In this document: positions 52,493 to 61,059 of the stretch, piece by piece
Layout of the letters: the number at the start of each line of letters is the position of its first letter
Numbering within the stretch: position 1 is the first letter of the stretch
DNA from: Microbacterium enclense
GTDB taxonomy: Bacteria > Actinomycetota > Actinomycetes > Actinomycetales > Microbacteriaceae
DNA length: 64,000 bases
Assembly (NCBI GenBank): GCA_038182865.1
Contig: CP116226.1
Span: 2,480,001 to 2,544,000, forward strand
Direction: 5' to 3'
The notes under the pieces: generated by a model
Told to the model about the DNA's origin: nothing
The model's input: the letters and a program-made list of their open reading frames with translations, nothing else
The model's database searches: none
Translations under genes and position numbers: made by a program

Positions 52493-53975
52493 AGTCAACA
52501 GTCTTGGCCATCGCCTCGTCGCTCATGTTGCGACGGTTGCCCTGACCGACGCTGTGCACGACGACAACCGCTAGAGCCTCGAGGATGGCCCGCTTTCGCC
52601 CCAACGTGAGCGCGTCCCAGGTCGCGGCGACGTCCGCGGCGCCGACGACGTCGGACAGCGCGTCGATATCAGCTCCCGACCGAAGCTTCTCATCGAGCTC
52701 TGCGATGCGCGCGTTCGCCCGCTTCGTCAGTCGCACGCGCTCGGCGCGGTCGATCAAGCCATCCATCTCATCGTCGCCCGCTTGCCTGATCGTGGTCGTC
52801 AGTCGCTCCCGCTCGGCGCGAAGCGCATCGGCGTCGCCCCTCTCGCGATCGTTGAGGAGGTCGACCGCGTCGGGTCGAGCGAGCCGCGCGACGATGACCC
52901 GCTCGACGAAGCTATCGAGCGGGTCACCCCGTCGCATGAAGTGCGCCATTGAGGCGCAGCGGTAGCTATGTACGCCCTTCTCGCCGCCTCCTGCGCGGAT
53001 GGGCGTTCGACATACACCGCACACCGCCAGGCCCGACAGGAACCATCGTCGCGAGGGACCGGGCGACGTTTTGCGCTCCGGGTGCTCGAGGCGAGCCTTC
53101 GCCGCCTCCCACTCCTCGACGGTCACGATCGGCTTCCAGCGCCCCGGCGTCGTCGTGCCCCGCGTGAGGGCGCGCTGGTCGTACTTCTCCGCCGCCTCAA
53201 GCGGCATCCGCGCGCAGTAGTAGGGCGACATCAGCATCCGCCGCAGCGTAGTCGGTGTGAACGGCACGCCCTCGGGGTGGCTCTTTGTCGGGACGGTCCG
53301 GCGCCCGCGCTGATTCAGGTCGCGGGCGATCGACCCGAGCGGCACGCCGGCCAGAAAGGCGCTGTAGACCTCACGGACGTCAGCCGCCCGGTCGTTGTCG
53401 CGCTCGGACGGCGTTCCTGGCTCGCCCTTCGGCCCGTCCAGGACATAGGCGTCTCCGTCGCCCCTGTCCTTCGTCGGGACCCACCGATAGCCGTAGGGCA
53501 CACGACCCGAGGTCGGGATACCTCCGTTCTCACGGGCGCGTCGCGCGTTGTTCGCGTTGACGCGGCGCTCGGCCTTGATCTCGACCTCGGCGCGGGCGAC
53601 AGAGGTCAGGAGGTTCGCCATGAGTCGCCCGTTCACCGTCGTGAGGTCGATGTTCTCGTCGATGGTCACCACGGCGACGCGCGCCGCGGAGAACGCCTCA
53701 AGAGCCGAGAGCGAGCGCCCCAGGCGGTCGAGCTTGCGCACGATGAGCACGTCGAAGCGACCGGCGCGCGCGTCGTCGAGCATCCGGGAGAACGACGTGC
53801 CGGCCTCACGCGCCTTGTATCCGCTGACGTTGTTATCGCTGTAGACCTCGACCACGTCGAAGCCTTTCGCGGACGCGAGATCGCGACAACGCGCGATCTG
53901 ATCGGCGAGGAGTTCATCGGCAGCGACGGACTGCCGCGCGTAAATGGCGGCACGCGTTTCTGGCTTCGTGGTCAC
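52479..53975 (-). CDS. Large serine recombinase (integrase)
   Basis: Site-specific recombinase expected to integrate and excise the element. The 498-residue protein has the resolvase catalytic domain with Ser16 in AAIYARQS, the Arg-rich VRKLDRLGRSLSALEAF, the linker helix and a recombinase domain (VPYGYRWVPTK, PSERDNDRAADVREVYSAF). It continues with a zinc ribbon (C-G-V-C...Y-R-C) and a coiled-coil C-terminal region (LRAERERLTTTIRQ). GTG 53975 is preferred over upstream starts since attP lies just before it. Serine integrases need a directionality factor for excision; none is recognised. Confidence 0.95.
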   Translation of the reverse strand: MTTKPETRAAIYARQSVAADELLADQIARCRDLASAKGFDVVEVYSDNNVSGYKAREAGTSFSRMLDDARAGRFDVLIVRKLDRLGRSLSALEAFSAARVAVVTIDENIDLTTVNGRLMANLLTSVARAEVEIKAERRVNANNARRARENGGIPTSGRVPYGYRWVPTKDRGDGDAYVLDGPKGEPGTPSERDNDRAADVREVYSAFLAGVPLGSIARDLNQRGRRTVPTKSHPEGVPFTPTTLRRMLMSPYYCARMPLEAAEKYDQRALTRGTTTPGRWKPIVTVEEWEAAKARLEHPERKTSPGPSRRWFLSGLAVCGVCRTPIRAGGGEKGVHSYRCASMAHFMRRGDPLDSFVERVIVARLARPDAVDLLNDRERGDADALRAERERLTTTIRQAGDDEMDGLIDRAERVRLTKRANARIAELDEKLRSGADIDALSDVVGAADVAATWDALTLGRKRAILEALAVVVVHSVGQGNRRNMSDEAMAKTVDFIWH

Positions 53976-53983
53976 GAGGTTAA

Positions 53984-54019
53984 GTCTGCCCCAACACGAC
54001 AATTGTCGCCGCAGTGGCC
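53984..54019. other. attR (right element junction)
   Basis: Element side GTCTGCC (53984-53990); core TGTCGCCG (54004-54011); host side CAGTGGCC (54012-54019). In the rebuilt host site, GGCCACTG and CAGTGGCC form a perfect inverted repeat around a 6-nt centre. In the rebuilt element site, GTCTGCC and GGCAGAC lie 13 and 11 nt from TGT. Confidence 0.7.
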
Positions 54020-54109
54020 TTCGCGGGTTTGCTCGTGGTCATCATGCGAAGCGACGAGGTCCGCGGCATCCTGACCGACCTCGTTCGTCGTGCCTTGACC
54101 GTCCAGTGA
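54004..54109 (+). pseudogene. DUF4244 (pilin-like) gene, 3' part
   Basis: The remainder of the gene that starts at 44893, read VAAVAFAGLLVVIMRSDEVRG and ending ALTVQ at the stop 54107-54109. It lacks a start codon and a promoter. It overlaps the TadE GTG by 4 bp, the original operon arrangement. Translation of TadE may suffer because the coupling gene is interrupted. Confidence 0.9.
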
Positions 54110-54438
54110 GACCGGCATACCTGGACGAGCGCGGGTCGGTCACGGCGGAGTTCGCCGTGGCCGTGCCGGCGGTCGTGATCGTGCTCGCCCTCGGGGTGGG
54201 CGTGCTGGGGTCGGCGGCCACCGCCGTCCGGCTCCAGCACGTGTCGAGCGAATCGGCCCGGCTCCTCGGGCGCGGGGACGAGTCACGGGCGCACACGGCC
54301 CTCGCGGAGATCGGCGGATCGATGTCGGTCTCCCGTCGTGACGGTCTCGTGTGCGTCGATACGTCGGCGCCTGTGGCACTCAGCCTGCCCCTGCCTCCCG
54401 TGACCGCGCGGGCGTGCGCTCTCGACGGAGGTGAGTGA
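54106..54438 (+). CDS. TadE-family minor pilin-like protein
   Basis: A 110-residue protein: short N-terminus LDERGSVTAEFAVAVPAVVIVLALG with the TadE pattern (Gly-x-x-x-Ala-Glu-Phe before a hydrophobic helix), then a small periplasmic/extracytoplasmic domain with two Cys (VCVDTS, ACALDGG) that could form a disulfide. Mycobacterial counterpart Rv3655c (from memory). GTG 54106 overlaps the DUF4244 stop. The gene is now about 10 kb from the tadA promoter because of the element. Confidence 0.85.
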   Translation: MRPAYLDERGSVTAEFAVAVPAVVIVLALGVGVLGSAATAVRLQHVSSESARLLGRGDESRAHTALAEIGGSMSVSRRDGLVCVDTSAPVALSLPLPPVTARACALDGGE

Positions 54439-54875
54439 TGGCCGGGACGATCTCCGTCGTCGGCATCACCGCCGTCGCCGTCGCCGTCACTCTGGCGCTC
54501 GCCGCCGCGTGCGGTGCTGCCGTGCAGGCTCAGAAGCTGGCGGGAACCGCGGATGCCGCCGCCCTCGCGGCTGCCGATACCGCCAGTGGTGCTGTCGAGG
54601 GAGTCCCGTGCGAGGCGGCGGCGAACGTCGCCGAGGCGGGCGGCGCGACCCTGACCGACTGCGTGCTCGACGGCCTCGTCGCCACGGTCACCGTCGGCAC
54701 GGCGTACGGTGGGATTCCGTTCGATGCACACTCGCGGGCCGGTCCTCCCGAAACGACCGCCCGAGCGATCCCCGGGAACCCCACCAGGAATGCGTGTGTA
54801 TGGTGTGCAGCGAAGAAAGGACCCCAGTGGCAAACGGCAAGAAGCTCGTCATCGTCGAGTCCCCGACCAAGATGA
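54438..54875 (+). CDS. Rv3654c-like TadE/TadG-type protein with odd C-terminal tail
   Basis: A 145-residue protein with a helix at the start (ITAVAVAVTLALAAACGAAVQAQKLAGTADAAALAAADTA), typical of the Rv3654c-like proteins of actinobacterial tad loci; two Cys follow. The conserved part seems to end at about residue 107 (HSRAGPP). The last ~40 residues are compositionally different and overlap the first 49 bp of topA, suggesting that the original stop codon was lost or moved. ATG 54438 is chosen; GTG 54435 is also possible. Confidence 0.75.
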   Translation: MAGTISVVGITAVAVAVTLALAAACGAAVQAQKLAGTADAAALAAADTASGAVEGVPCEAAANVAEAGGATLTDCVLDGLVATVTVGTAYGGIPFDAHSRAGPPETTARAIPGNPTRNACVWCAAKKGPQWQTARSSSSSSPRPR

Positions 54876-57541
54876 AGTCGATTCAGGGATACCTCGGTGA
54901 CGACTATGAGGTCCTCAGCTCGGTGGGACACATCCGCGACCTCGCGTCGAAGAAGGAGATCCCGGCCGAGAAGAAGGCGGCCTACGGAAAGTACTCGATC
55001 GACGTCGAGAACGACTTCGACCCCTATTACGTCGTCAACGACCGCAAGACGAAGACGGTCGCCGAACTCAAGCGCGCGCTGAAGACGGCCGACGAAGTCC
55101 TGCTGGCCACCGATGGTGACCGCGAAGGCGAGGCCATCGCGTGGCACCTGCTCGAGGTCCTCAAGCCCAAGGTCCCCGTCCGGCGCATGATCTTCCACGA
55201 GATCACAAAGGATGCGATCCGCGAAGCCGCTGAGCACACGCGCGACCTCGACGTCTCGCTGGTCGACGCCCAAGAGACCCGCCGCGTTCTCGACCGCCTT
55301 TACGGGTGGGACGTTTCACCCGTGCTCTGGCGCAAGGTCGGCTCGGGCCGGGAAGGCACCGCGCTCAGCGCCGGACGTGTGCAGTCCGCCGCGACCCGTA
55401 TGGTCGTCGAGCGCGAGCGTGAGCGCATGGCCTTCGTCTCGGCGTCGTACTGGGACGTCGAAGCCCTCGCGTCGCAGTCCGGGTCCTCGTTCACCACGCG
55501 TCTGAACCGCCTCGACGGCGCACCGATCGCCCGCGGCGGCGACTACGACGACAACGGAAAGCTGAAGAAGGCCGTCGTCGTCCTCGACGAGGCGCAGGCG
55601 AGAGCCCTGGCCGACGCTGTCACGGCCGCCGGCCGGGCGACGGTCGCGAAGGTCGAGGCCAAGCCCGGTACGCGGAGCCCCCGCGCGCCGTTCACCACCT
55701 CCACGATGCAGCAGGAGGCCGGTCGCAAGCTCTCGATGAGTGCCAAGCACGCCATGGGTGTCGCTCAGCGTCTCTACGAGAAGGGCTTCATCACCTATAT
55801 GCGTACCGACTCCGTCGCGCTGTCGGGCCAGGCCATTTCGGCGGCCCGCGCGCAGGCGGTGAAGCTCTACGGCGACAAGGCGGTCCCGGCCAACCCGCGC
55901 GTCTACAAGAGCAAGACGAAGAACGCGCAAGAGGCCCACGAAGCCATCCGCCCCTCCGGCGAGGAGTTCCGCACGCCGTCGTCCGTCGCGTCGTCCCTCG
56001 ACCGCGACGAGCAGAAGCTGTACGACCTCATCTGGAAGCGCACGATCGCGAGCCAGATGGCGGATGCCAAGTACGAGACGACCACCGTCACCCTCACCGT
56101 CCAGGCGGGGGAGAAGGTCGCCGAGTTCACGGCATCCGGAACCGTCTACACCTTCAAGGGCTTCCTCGAGGCCTACGAAGAAGGCGCCGACGAGAAGCGC
56201 AACGGCCGCGACGACGACGAAGACCAGTCGCTTCCCCCGGTCGCCGTGGGCGACGAGCTCACGGTGAGCGACGTCGAGCCGAAGGGCCACAGCACCTCGC
56301 CGAAGCCCCGGTACACCGAGGCCAGCCTGGTCAAGGCGCTCGAGGAGAAGGGGATCGGCCGTCCGTCGACCTTCGCGAGCATCATCGGTGTGATCCTCGA
56401 CCGCGGCTACGTCACCAAGCGCGGTCAGGCGCTCGTCCCCAGCTGGCTCGCCTTCAGCGTGGTGCGTCTTCTCGAGGAGCACTTCGCCGACCTCGTCGAC
56501 TATGACTTCACCGCCGCTCTCGAAGACGATCTCGACGCCATCGCCCGCGGCGAGCAGCGCCGCACCGAGTGGCTCAAGGCCTTCTACTTCGGTTCCGACA
56601 AGCAGGTGGGCCTACGCCACATCGTCGACAACCTCGGCGAGATCGACGCGCGCGAACTCAACTCGACGCGGATCACCGACACCGCCACGCTCCGTTTCGG
56701 CAAGTACGGCCCGTATCTCGAGGTCACCGAGCCCGGCGCCGATTCGGACGCCAAGCCGCGCATCGTCAACATCCCCGAAGACCTCGCTCCCGACGAGCTG
56801 ACGGCCGAGAAGGCCCGAGAGCTCATCGAGGCGCCGGTCGCGGGCGACCGAGTGCTCGGGGAGAACCCCGAGAACGGCAAGCTCGTCGTCGTCAAAGACG
56901 GTCGCTTCGGTCCCTACGTCCAAGAGGTCGACGCCGAGGAGCCCGAAGAGGTCGACCAGGCCACCGGTGAGGTCGTGGAACAGCCCAAGAAGCGCGGCGC
57001 GAAGAAGGAAGCGGCTCCCAAACCCCGCACCGCGTCGCTCTTCCGGTCGATGTCGGTGGACACCATCGACCTCGACACCGCGCTGCAGCTGCTCTCCCTC
57101 CCGCGCGTCGTCGGTGCGGACCCCGAGACGGGGGCCGAGATCACGGCGCAGAACGGCCGATTCGGTCCCTACCTCAAGAAGGGCACCGACTCACGCTCGC
57201 TCGACGCGGAGCAGCAGATCTTCGACATCACCCTCGAAGAGGCGCTCGCGAAGTACGCCGAGCCCAAGTACGGCGCGCGGCGGGCATCGAGCGCCCTGAA
57301 GGAGTTCGACGCCGACCCCGTCAGCGGCAAGCCGATCAAGCTGAAGGACGGCCGATTCGGGCCGTACGTCACCGACGGCGAGACGAATGCCACGGTGCCG
57401 CGCGGCGAAGACGCTATGGCCATCACCTTCGAACGCGCCGTCGAGCTCATCGCCGACAAGCGCGCCAAGGGCCCCGCCCCGAAGAAGACCACCGCGCGCA
57501 AGACGACGACCACCCGCAAGGCGCCGGCGAAGAAATCGTGA
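54827..57541 (+). CDS. topA: DNA topoisomerase I
   Basis: Relaxes negative supercoils. The 904-residue type IA enzyme has the Toprim domain (KLVIVESPTKMKSIQGYLG, DGDREGEAIAWHLLE), the catalytic Tyr324 in FITYMRTDS, and the central IGRPSTFASIIGVILDRGYV. The C-terminus has three GRFGPY repeats (Toprim_C_Rpt) and a Lys-rich tail (KKTTARK, APAKKS) in place of zinc fingers, as in other actinobacteria. GTG 54827 has GAAAGGA 6 nt upstream. It ends with a 4-bp overlap with tmk. Confidence 0.97.
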   Translation: MANGKKLVIVESPTKMKSIQGYLGDDYEVLSSVGHIRDLASKKEIPAEKKAAYGKYSIDVENDFDPYYVVNDRKTKTVAELKRALKTADEVLLATDGDREGEAIAWHLLEVLKPKVPVRRMIFHEITKDAIREAAEHTRDLDVSLVDAQETRRVLDRLYGWDVSPVLWRKVGSGREGTALSAGRVQSAATRMVVERERERMAFVSASYWDVEALASQSGSSFTTRLNRLDGAPIARGGDYDDNGKLKKAVVVLDEAQARALADAVTAAGRATVAKVEAKPGTRSPRAPFTTSTMQQEAGRKLSMSAKHAMGVAQRLYEKGFITYMRTDSVALSGQAISAARAQAVKLYGDKAVPANPRVYKSKTKNAQEAHEAIRPSGEEFRTPSSVASSLDRDEQKLYDLIWKRTIASQMADAKYETTTVTLTVQAGEKVAEFTASGTVYTFKGFLEAYEEGADEKRNGRDDDEDQSLPPVAVGDELTVSDVEPKGHSTSPKPRYTEASLVKALEEKGIGRPSTFASIIGVILDRGYVTKRGQALVPSWLAFSVVRLLEEHFADLVDYDFTAALEDDLDAIARGEQRRTEWLKAFYFGSDKQVGLRHIVDNLGEIDARELNSTRITDTATLRFGKYGPYLEVTEPGADSDAKPRIVNIPEDLAPDELTAEKARELIEAPVAGDRVLGENPENGKLVVVKDGRFGPYVQEVDAEEPEEVDQATGEVVEQPKKRGAKKEAAPKPRTASLFRSMSVDTIDLDTALQLLSLPRVVGADPETGAEITAQNGRFGPYLKKGTDSRSLDAEQQIFDITLEEALAKYAEPKYGARRASSALKEFDADPVSGKPIKLKDGRFGPYVTDGETNATVPRGEDAMAITFERAVELIADKRAKGPAPKKTTARKTTTTRKAPAKKS

Positions 57542-58212
57542 CGACGGATCCGACCCGCCCGCCGCGCGCTCCCCGAGCCGCGGCGGCCGGGGGACCCGGG
57601 CTGTTCGTCACGTTCGAAGGCGGCGACGGCGCAGGGAAGACCACTCAGGCGACTCTCCTCGAGGACTGGCTGCGGGAGCGCGGCCGGGAGGTGGTGCGCA
57701 CCCGCGAACCCGGCGGAACCGACGTGGGCGTCCTCGTGCGCGACATCGTGCTGCACCATCGAGGACACATCGCCCCGCGAGCCGAAGCTCTCCTCTACGC
57801 CGCAGATCGCGCCCATCACATCGAGACCATCGTCCGACCCGCGATCGCGCGCGGTGACGTCGTCATCCAGGATCGATACCTCGACTCGTCGGTCGCCTAC
57901 CAGGGCGCCGGTCGCGTGCTGGATGCCGATGACATCCGCGACCTCTCGCTCTGGGCGACCGGCGGCCTGCTGCCGGATCTGACCGTGCTGCTCGACCTCG
58001 ATCCCGCGGCCGCTCGGACGCGGCTGGATGCGGAGGCGAAGCCGTTCGACAGACTCGAGGCGGAGAAGGGTGAGTTCCACGCGCGGGTGCGCGCCGGATT
58101 CCTCGCCCTCGCCGAGGCCGAGCCCGATCGCTTCGTCGTGCTCGACGCCCGCCAGCCGGTGTCGGAGCTGGCCCACCGCGTCCGGGAGGCCGTGGCATCC
58201 CGACTCGGATGA
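57538..58212 (+). CDS. tmk: dTMP kinase
   Basis: Phosphorylates dTMP to dTDP. The 224-residue protein has the P-loop FEGGDGAGKTTQATLLEDWL, the dTMP-binding TREPGGTDVG and the DRYLDSSVAYQGAGR motif, with the lid region following. GTG 57538 overlaps the topA stop. holB follows after 69 bp. The topA-tmk-holB order is common in actinobacteria. Confidence 0.96.
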   Translation: MTTDPTRPPRAPRAAAAGGPGLFVTFEGGDGAGKTTQATLLEDWLRERGREVVRTREPGGTDVGVLVRDIVLHHRGHIAPRAEALLYAADRAHHIETIVRPAIARGDVVIQDRYLDSSVAYQGAGRVLDADDIRDLSLWATGGLLPDLTVLLDLDPAAARTRLDAEAKPFDRLEAEKGEFHARVRAGFLALAEAEPDRFVVLDARQPVSELAHRVREAVASRLG

Positions 58213-58281
58213 GGCGATCGCTCGGCCACGCACAGCGGATCGCCAGCGGTCCTGTCGGAAGCCCCGTCTAGGGTGGAACGC

Positions 58282-59460
58282 ATGCCCGCCGTGCTCGACT
58301 CCGCGCCCGACGTCGCCGCGCCCGCGCCGTTCCCCTGGGATGCGGTGTGGGGCCAGCCCGATGCCGTGCAGACCCTGCAGAACGCGGCCTCCGACCCGGC
58401 AGCGCTCACGCACGCCTGGCTCATCACCGGGCCTCCGGGATCGGGACGCTCGACCCTCGCCTACGCCTTCGCGGCCGCGCTGATCGCCGACCCCGGCGAC
58501 GAACGCGCGCAACGTCAGGTGATCGCGCGCACCCACCCCGACCTCACCGCCCTGCGCACCGAGCAGGTCGTCATCCGCATCGACGAAGCCCGCCGGCTCG
58601 TCGAGCGCGCGAGCTTCGCCCCGTCGCTGGGGCGGCACCGCGTGATCGTCGTCGAAGACGCCGACCGCATGGCCGAGCGCACGTCCAACGTCCTGCTCAA
58701 GGCGCTCGAAGAGCCGCCCGAGCACACCGTCTGGGTGCTCTGCGCCCCGAGCGACGCCGACCTCCTGCCCACCATCCGCTCGCGTGTGCGGGTGCTCCGC
58801 CTGCGGGAGCCGTCCGTCTCCGACGTGGCGTCCCTCATCGTCGAGCGCACCGGGGTCGCGCCCGAGGTCGCCGAAGAATCCGCTCGTCACGCCCAGCGGC
58901 ACATCGGTATGGCCCAGCGCCTCGCGACCGACGACGACGCGCGGGCCCGTCGGGCCGAGACCCTCTCCGCCGTTCTGGGTGTCCGCGGCATCGGCGATGC
59001 CGTCGAGGTCGCCGGGCACATCGTCCGCCTGGCCACCGACGATGCGAAGGCGCTCACCGCGAGTCGCGACGAAGAAGAGCGCCGCGCTCTCCTGCGCACC
59101 CTCGGCGTGGCCGAGGGCGCTGCCGTTCCGCCCTCGGTCCGCGGGCAGGTGAACGCCCTCGAAGACGACCAGAAGCGCCGTGCGACGCGCAGCTTGCGCG
59201 ACGGGATCGACCGCGTCCTGACCGACCTGCAGTCGCTGTTCCGTGACGTCGTGATGCTCCAGTTCGGGCGCGACACCGACCTGGTCAACAGCGAACGCCT
59301 CGACGACCTGCGTGCGCTCGCGGCGGAGTGGTCCACGGCCCGCACCCTCGGCGTGCTCGACCGCATCTCCGACACCCGGCGTCATCTCGAGCAGAACGCC
59401 GCACCCCTGCTCGCGCTGGAAAGCCTCCTCATCACCGTCTCCGACGGGTCGGCTCCGTGA
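58282..59460 (+). CDS. holB: DNA polymerase III delta prime subunit
   Basis: Clamp-loader subunit. The 392-residue AAA+ protein has Walker A GPPGSGRSTLAYAFA with Arg in place of the usual Lys in GSGRS, sensor I and the SRC-like ..TIRSRVRVLRL, and KALEEPPEHTVW. The Lys-to-Arg P-loop change fits the delta prime subunit, which does not hydrolyse ATP. ATG 58282 is 7 nt after TAGGGT (58269-58274), so a leaderless transcript is likely. Its stop overlaps the next gene. Confidence 0.92.
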   Translation: MPAVLDSAPDVAAPAPFPWDAVWGQPDAVQTLQNAASDPAALTHAWLITGPPGSGRSTLAYAFAAALIADPGDERAQRQVIARTHPDLTALRTEQVVIRIDEARRLVERASFAPSLGRHRVIVVEDADRMAERTSNVLLKALEEPPEHTVWVLCAPSDADLLPTIRSRVRVLRLREPSVSDVASLIVERTGVAPEVAEESARHAQRHIGMAQRLATDDDARARRAETLSAVLGVRGIGDAVEVAGHIVRLATDDAKALTASRDEEERRALLRTLGVAEGAAVPPSVRGQVNALEDDQKRRATRSLRDGIDRVLTDLQSLFRDVVMLQFGRDTDLVNSERLDDLRALAAEWSTARTLGVLDRISDTRRHLEQNAAPLLALESLLITVSDGSAP

Positions 59461-60998
59461 ACGCGCGGCGACGGCTCGTCGCGCTGGTCGCGGGTCTCGC
59501 AACGGCGGCGCTCGCCCTGTCGGGATGCCTCTACGCCCAGATCCCGCCGACGGCTCCCGCTCCCGGGCCGTCGCTCGCCCCGCAGACCGACGGCATCGCC
59601 GAAGACCTCCTGCCCTACTACTCGCAGACGTTGACGTGGGAGGAGTGCGGGACCGGTCTGGACTGCACGACGGTGACCGCTCCGCGCGACTACAGCGACC
59701 CGTCGAAGGGCGACCTGCAGCTCGCCGTCGCGCGCCACCGGGCGACCTCGGGGCAACCGATCGGCTCGCTGCTGACCAATCCCGGCGGTCCCGGCGCGAG
59801 CGGGGTGTCGCTCATGAAGTCATCGCTGCCGATCCTGGTCGACCAGAAGCTGTCCGACGCCTACGACGTGATCGGTTTCGATCCTCGCGGCGTCGGTGAG
59901 TCCACCGCCGTCAGCTGCTACGACGCCGCGGGTCTCGACAGCTACTTCTACGACATCCCGCCGGGCGCGCGCGGCAGCGAGGAGCGCGAGCAGGCTCTCA
60001 CCGAGCGGGCCGCCGCTTTCGCGAAGGCGTGCGACGAGAACAGCGACGGCATCCTGCCCTACATCACGACCGAGAACTCGGCGCGCGACATGGACCTGCT
60101 GCGCGCAGTGCTGGGCGACACGAAGCTCAATTACCTCGGGTTCTCGTACGGCTCGCTCCTCGGCACGACCTACGCGGGACTCTTCCCCGAGCGCGTCGGG
60201 CGCATGGTGCTCGACGGCGGAATCGATCCCAGCCAACCGCAGTCCGAGTCCTCCATCGGGCAAGCCGTCGGGTTCGAGGAGTCGCTACGCGCCTTCATGG
60301 CCGATTGCCTCACCACCTCCGAGTGTCCCTACAGCGGCTCGGTCGACAACGCGATGTCCGACCTGGCTGCGACGCTCGCGCGCGTCGACGCTCGTCCGCT
60401 CACGGCGAGCGATGGCCGCCAGCTCGGGGGCGACACGCTCATGACCGCCATCGTCGCCGCGCTGTACAGCCAGGACAGCTGGCAGTACCTGCGAGTGGCG
60501 CTATCCGACGTGGGCAACGGGCGTCCCGACGTCGCATTCCAACTGGCGGACTTCTACAACGACCGCGTGGGCGGGCGTTACGCGAGCAACACGATGGAAG
60601 CGTTCGTCGCGTACAACTGCATGGACTACCCGGACGAAGGGTCGGCGGCCGATGACGAGGCGTTCCGTCAGCGACTGGCCGAGGCCGCTCCCACCACGGC
60701 GCCGTACTGGGAGGGCGTCGACGTCTGCGCCTCCTGGCCCGCGCCGCCCACGGGTACCCGCGGCGTGATCACGGCGGACGGCTCGCCGCCCATCGTGGTC
60801 ATCGGCACCACCGGCGACCCGGCTACGCCGTACGTCGGGGCCCAGCGGCTCGCCGAGCAGCTCTCGCAGGGCGTGCTCATCACCAACGTGGGCGAAGGCC
60901 ACCTCGGCTACAACAAGGGCAATGCCTGCGTGACCGACGCGGTCGACGCCTATCTCGTCGAGGGAACCGTGCCCGAGGACGGCCTGCGCTGCGGATGA
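59457..60998 (+). CDS. Secreted lipoprotein alpha/beta hydrolase (tripeptidyl aminopeptidase-like)
   Basis: A 513-residue exported protein. The signal has a lipobox LSGC (Cys about residue 23). The hydrolase domain has TNPGGPGASG, GFDPRGVGES, the nucleophile Ser in YLGFSYGSLLG, the Asp in TTGDPATPY and the His in VGEGHLGY, and a C-terminal TAP-like domain. Such enzymes (SlpD/SlpE-type) remove tripeptides or hydrolyse small esters. GTG 59457 overlaps holB by 4 bp. The substrate is unknown. Confidence 0.88.
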   Translation: MNARRRLVALVAGLATAALALSGCLYAQIPPTAPAPGPSLAPQTDGIAEDLLPYYSQTLTWEECGTGLDCTTVTAPRDYSDPSKGDLQLAVARHRATSGQPIGSLLTNPGGPGASGVSLMKSSLPILVDQKLSDAYDVIGFDPRGVGESTAVSCYDAAGLDSYFYDIPPGARGSEEREQALTERAAAFAKACDENSDGILPYITTENSARDMDLLRAVLGDTKLNYLGFSYGSLLGTTYAGLFPERVGRMVLDGGIDPSQPQSESSIGQAVGFEESLRAFMADCLTTSECPYSGSVDNAMSDLAATLARVDARPLTASDGRQLGGDTLMTAIVAALYSQDSWQYLRVALSDVGNGRPDVAFQLADFYNDRVGGRYASNTMEAFVAYNCMDYPDEGSAADDEAFRQRLAEAAPTTAPYWEGVDVCASWPAPPTGTRGVITADGSPPIVVIGTTGDPATPYVGAQRLAEQLSQGVLITNVGEGHLGYNKGNACVTDAVDAYLVEGTVPEDGLRCG

Positions 60999-61025
60999 CG
61001 TCGGTCTGCACCATTCCGCGCCGCC

Positions 61026-61031
61026 TAGGCT
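61026..61031 (+). promoter_or_regulatory. -10 of deoC
   Basis: TAGGCT lies 28 nt before the deoC ATG, with AAGGAG (61049-61054) in the leader. This is a normal led transcript, unlike several neighbours with the same hexamer. Confidence 0.5.
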
Positions 61032-61059
61032 TTATCTCGTCCCACCCGAAGGAGTCCCC

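Larger units (their letters stand above)
45051..54004. mobile_element. Integrated serine-integrase element, about 8.95 kb
   Basis: The segment is bounded by matching 8-nt cores, splits a host gene in frame, and carries a large serine integrase at its right end with the attP half-site 8 bp upstream of it. Its genes are a HicA-like pair, a coupled minus-strand operon headed by a 46-residue protein and a RepA/RecA-like ATPase, small membrane and SH3-like proteins, and an iteron-like region. There is no relaxase, no FtsK-type transfer protein, no capsid, terminase or tail gene, and no obvious excisionase. It may be a phage satellite or an integrative plasmid. Confidence 0.88.
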
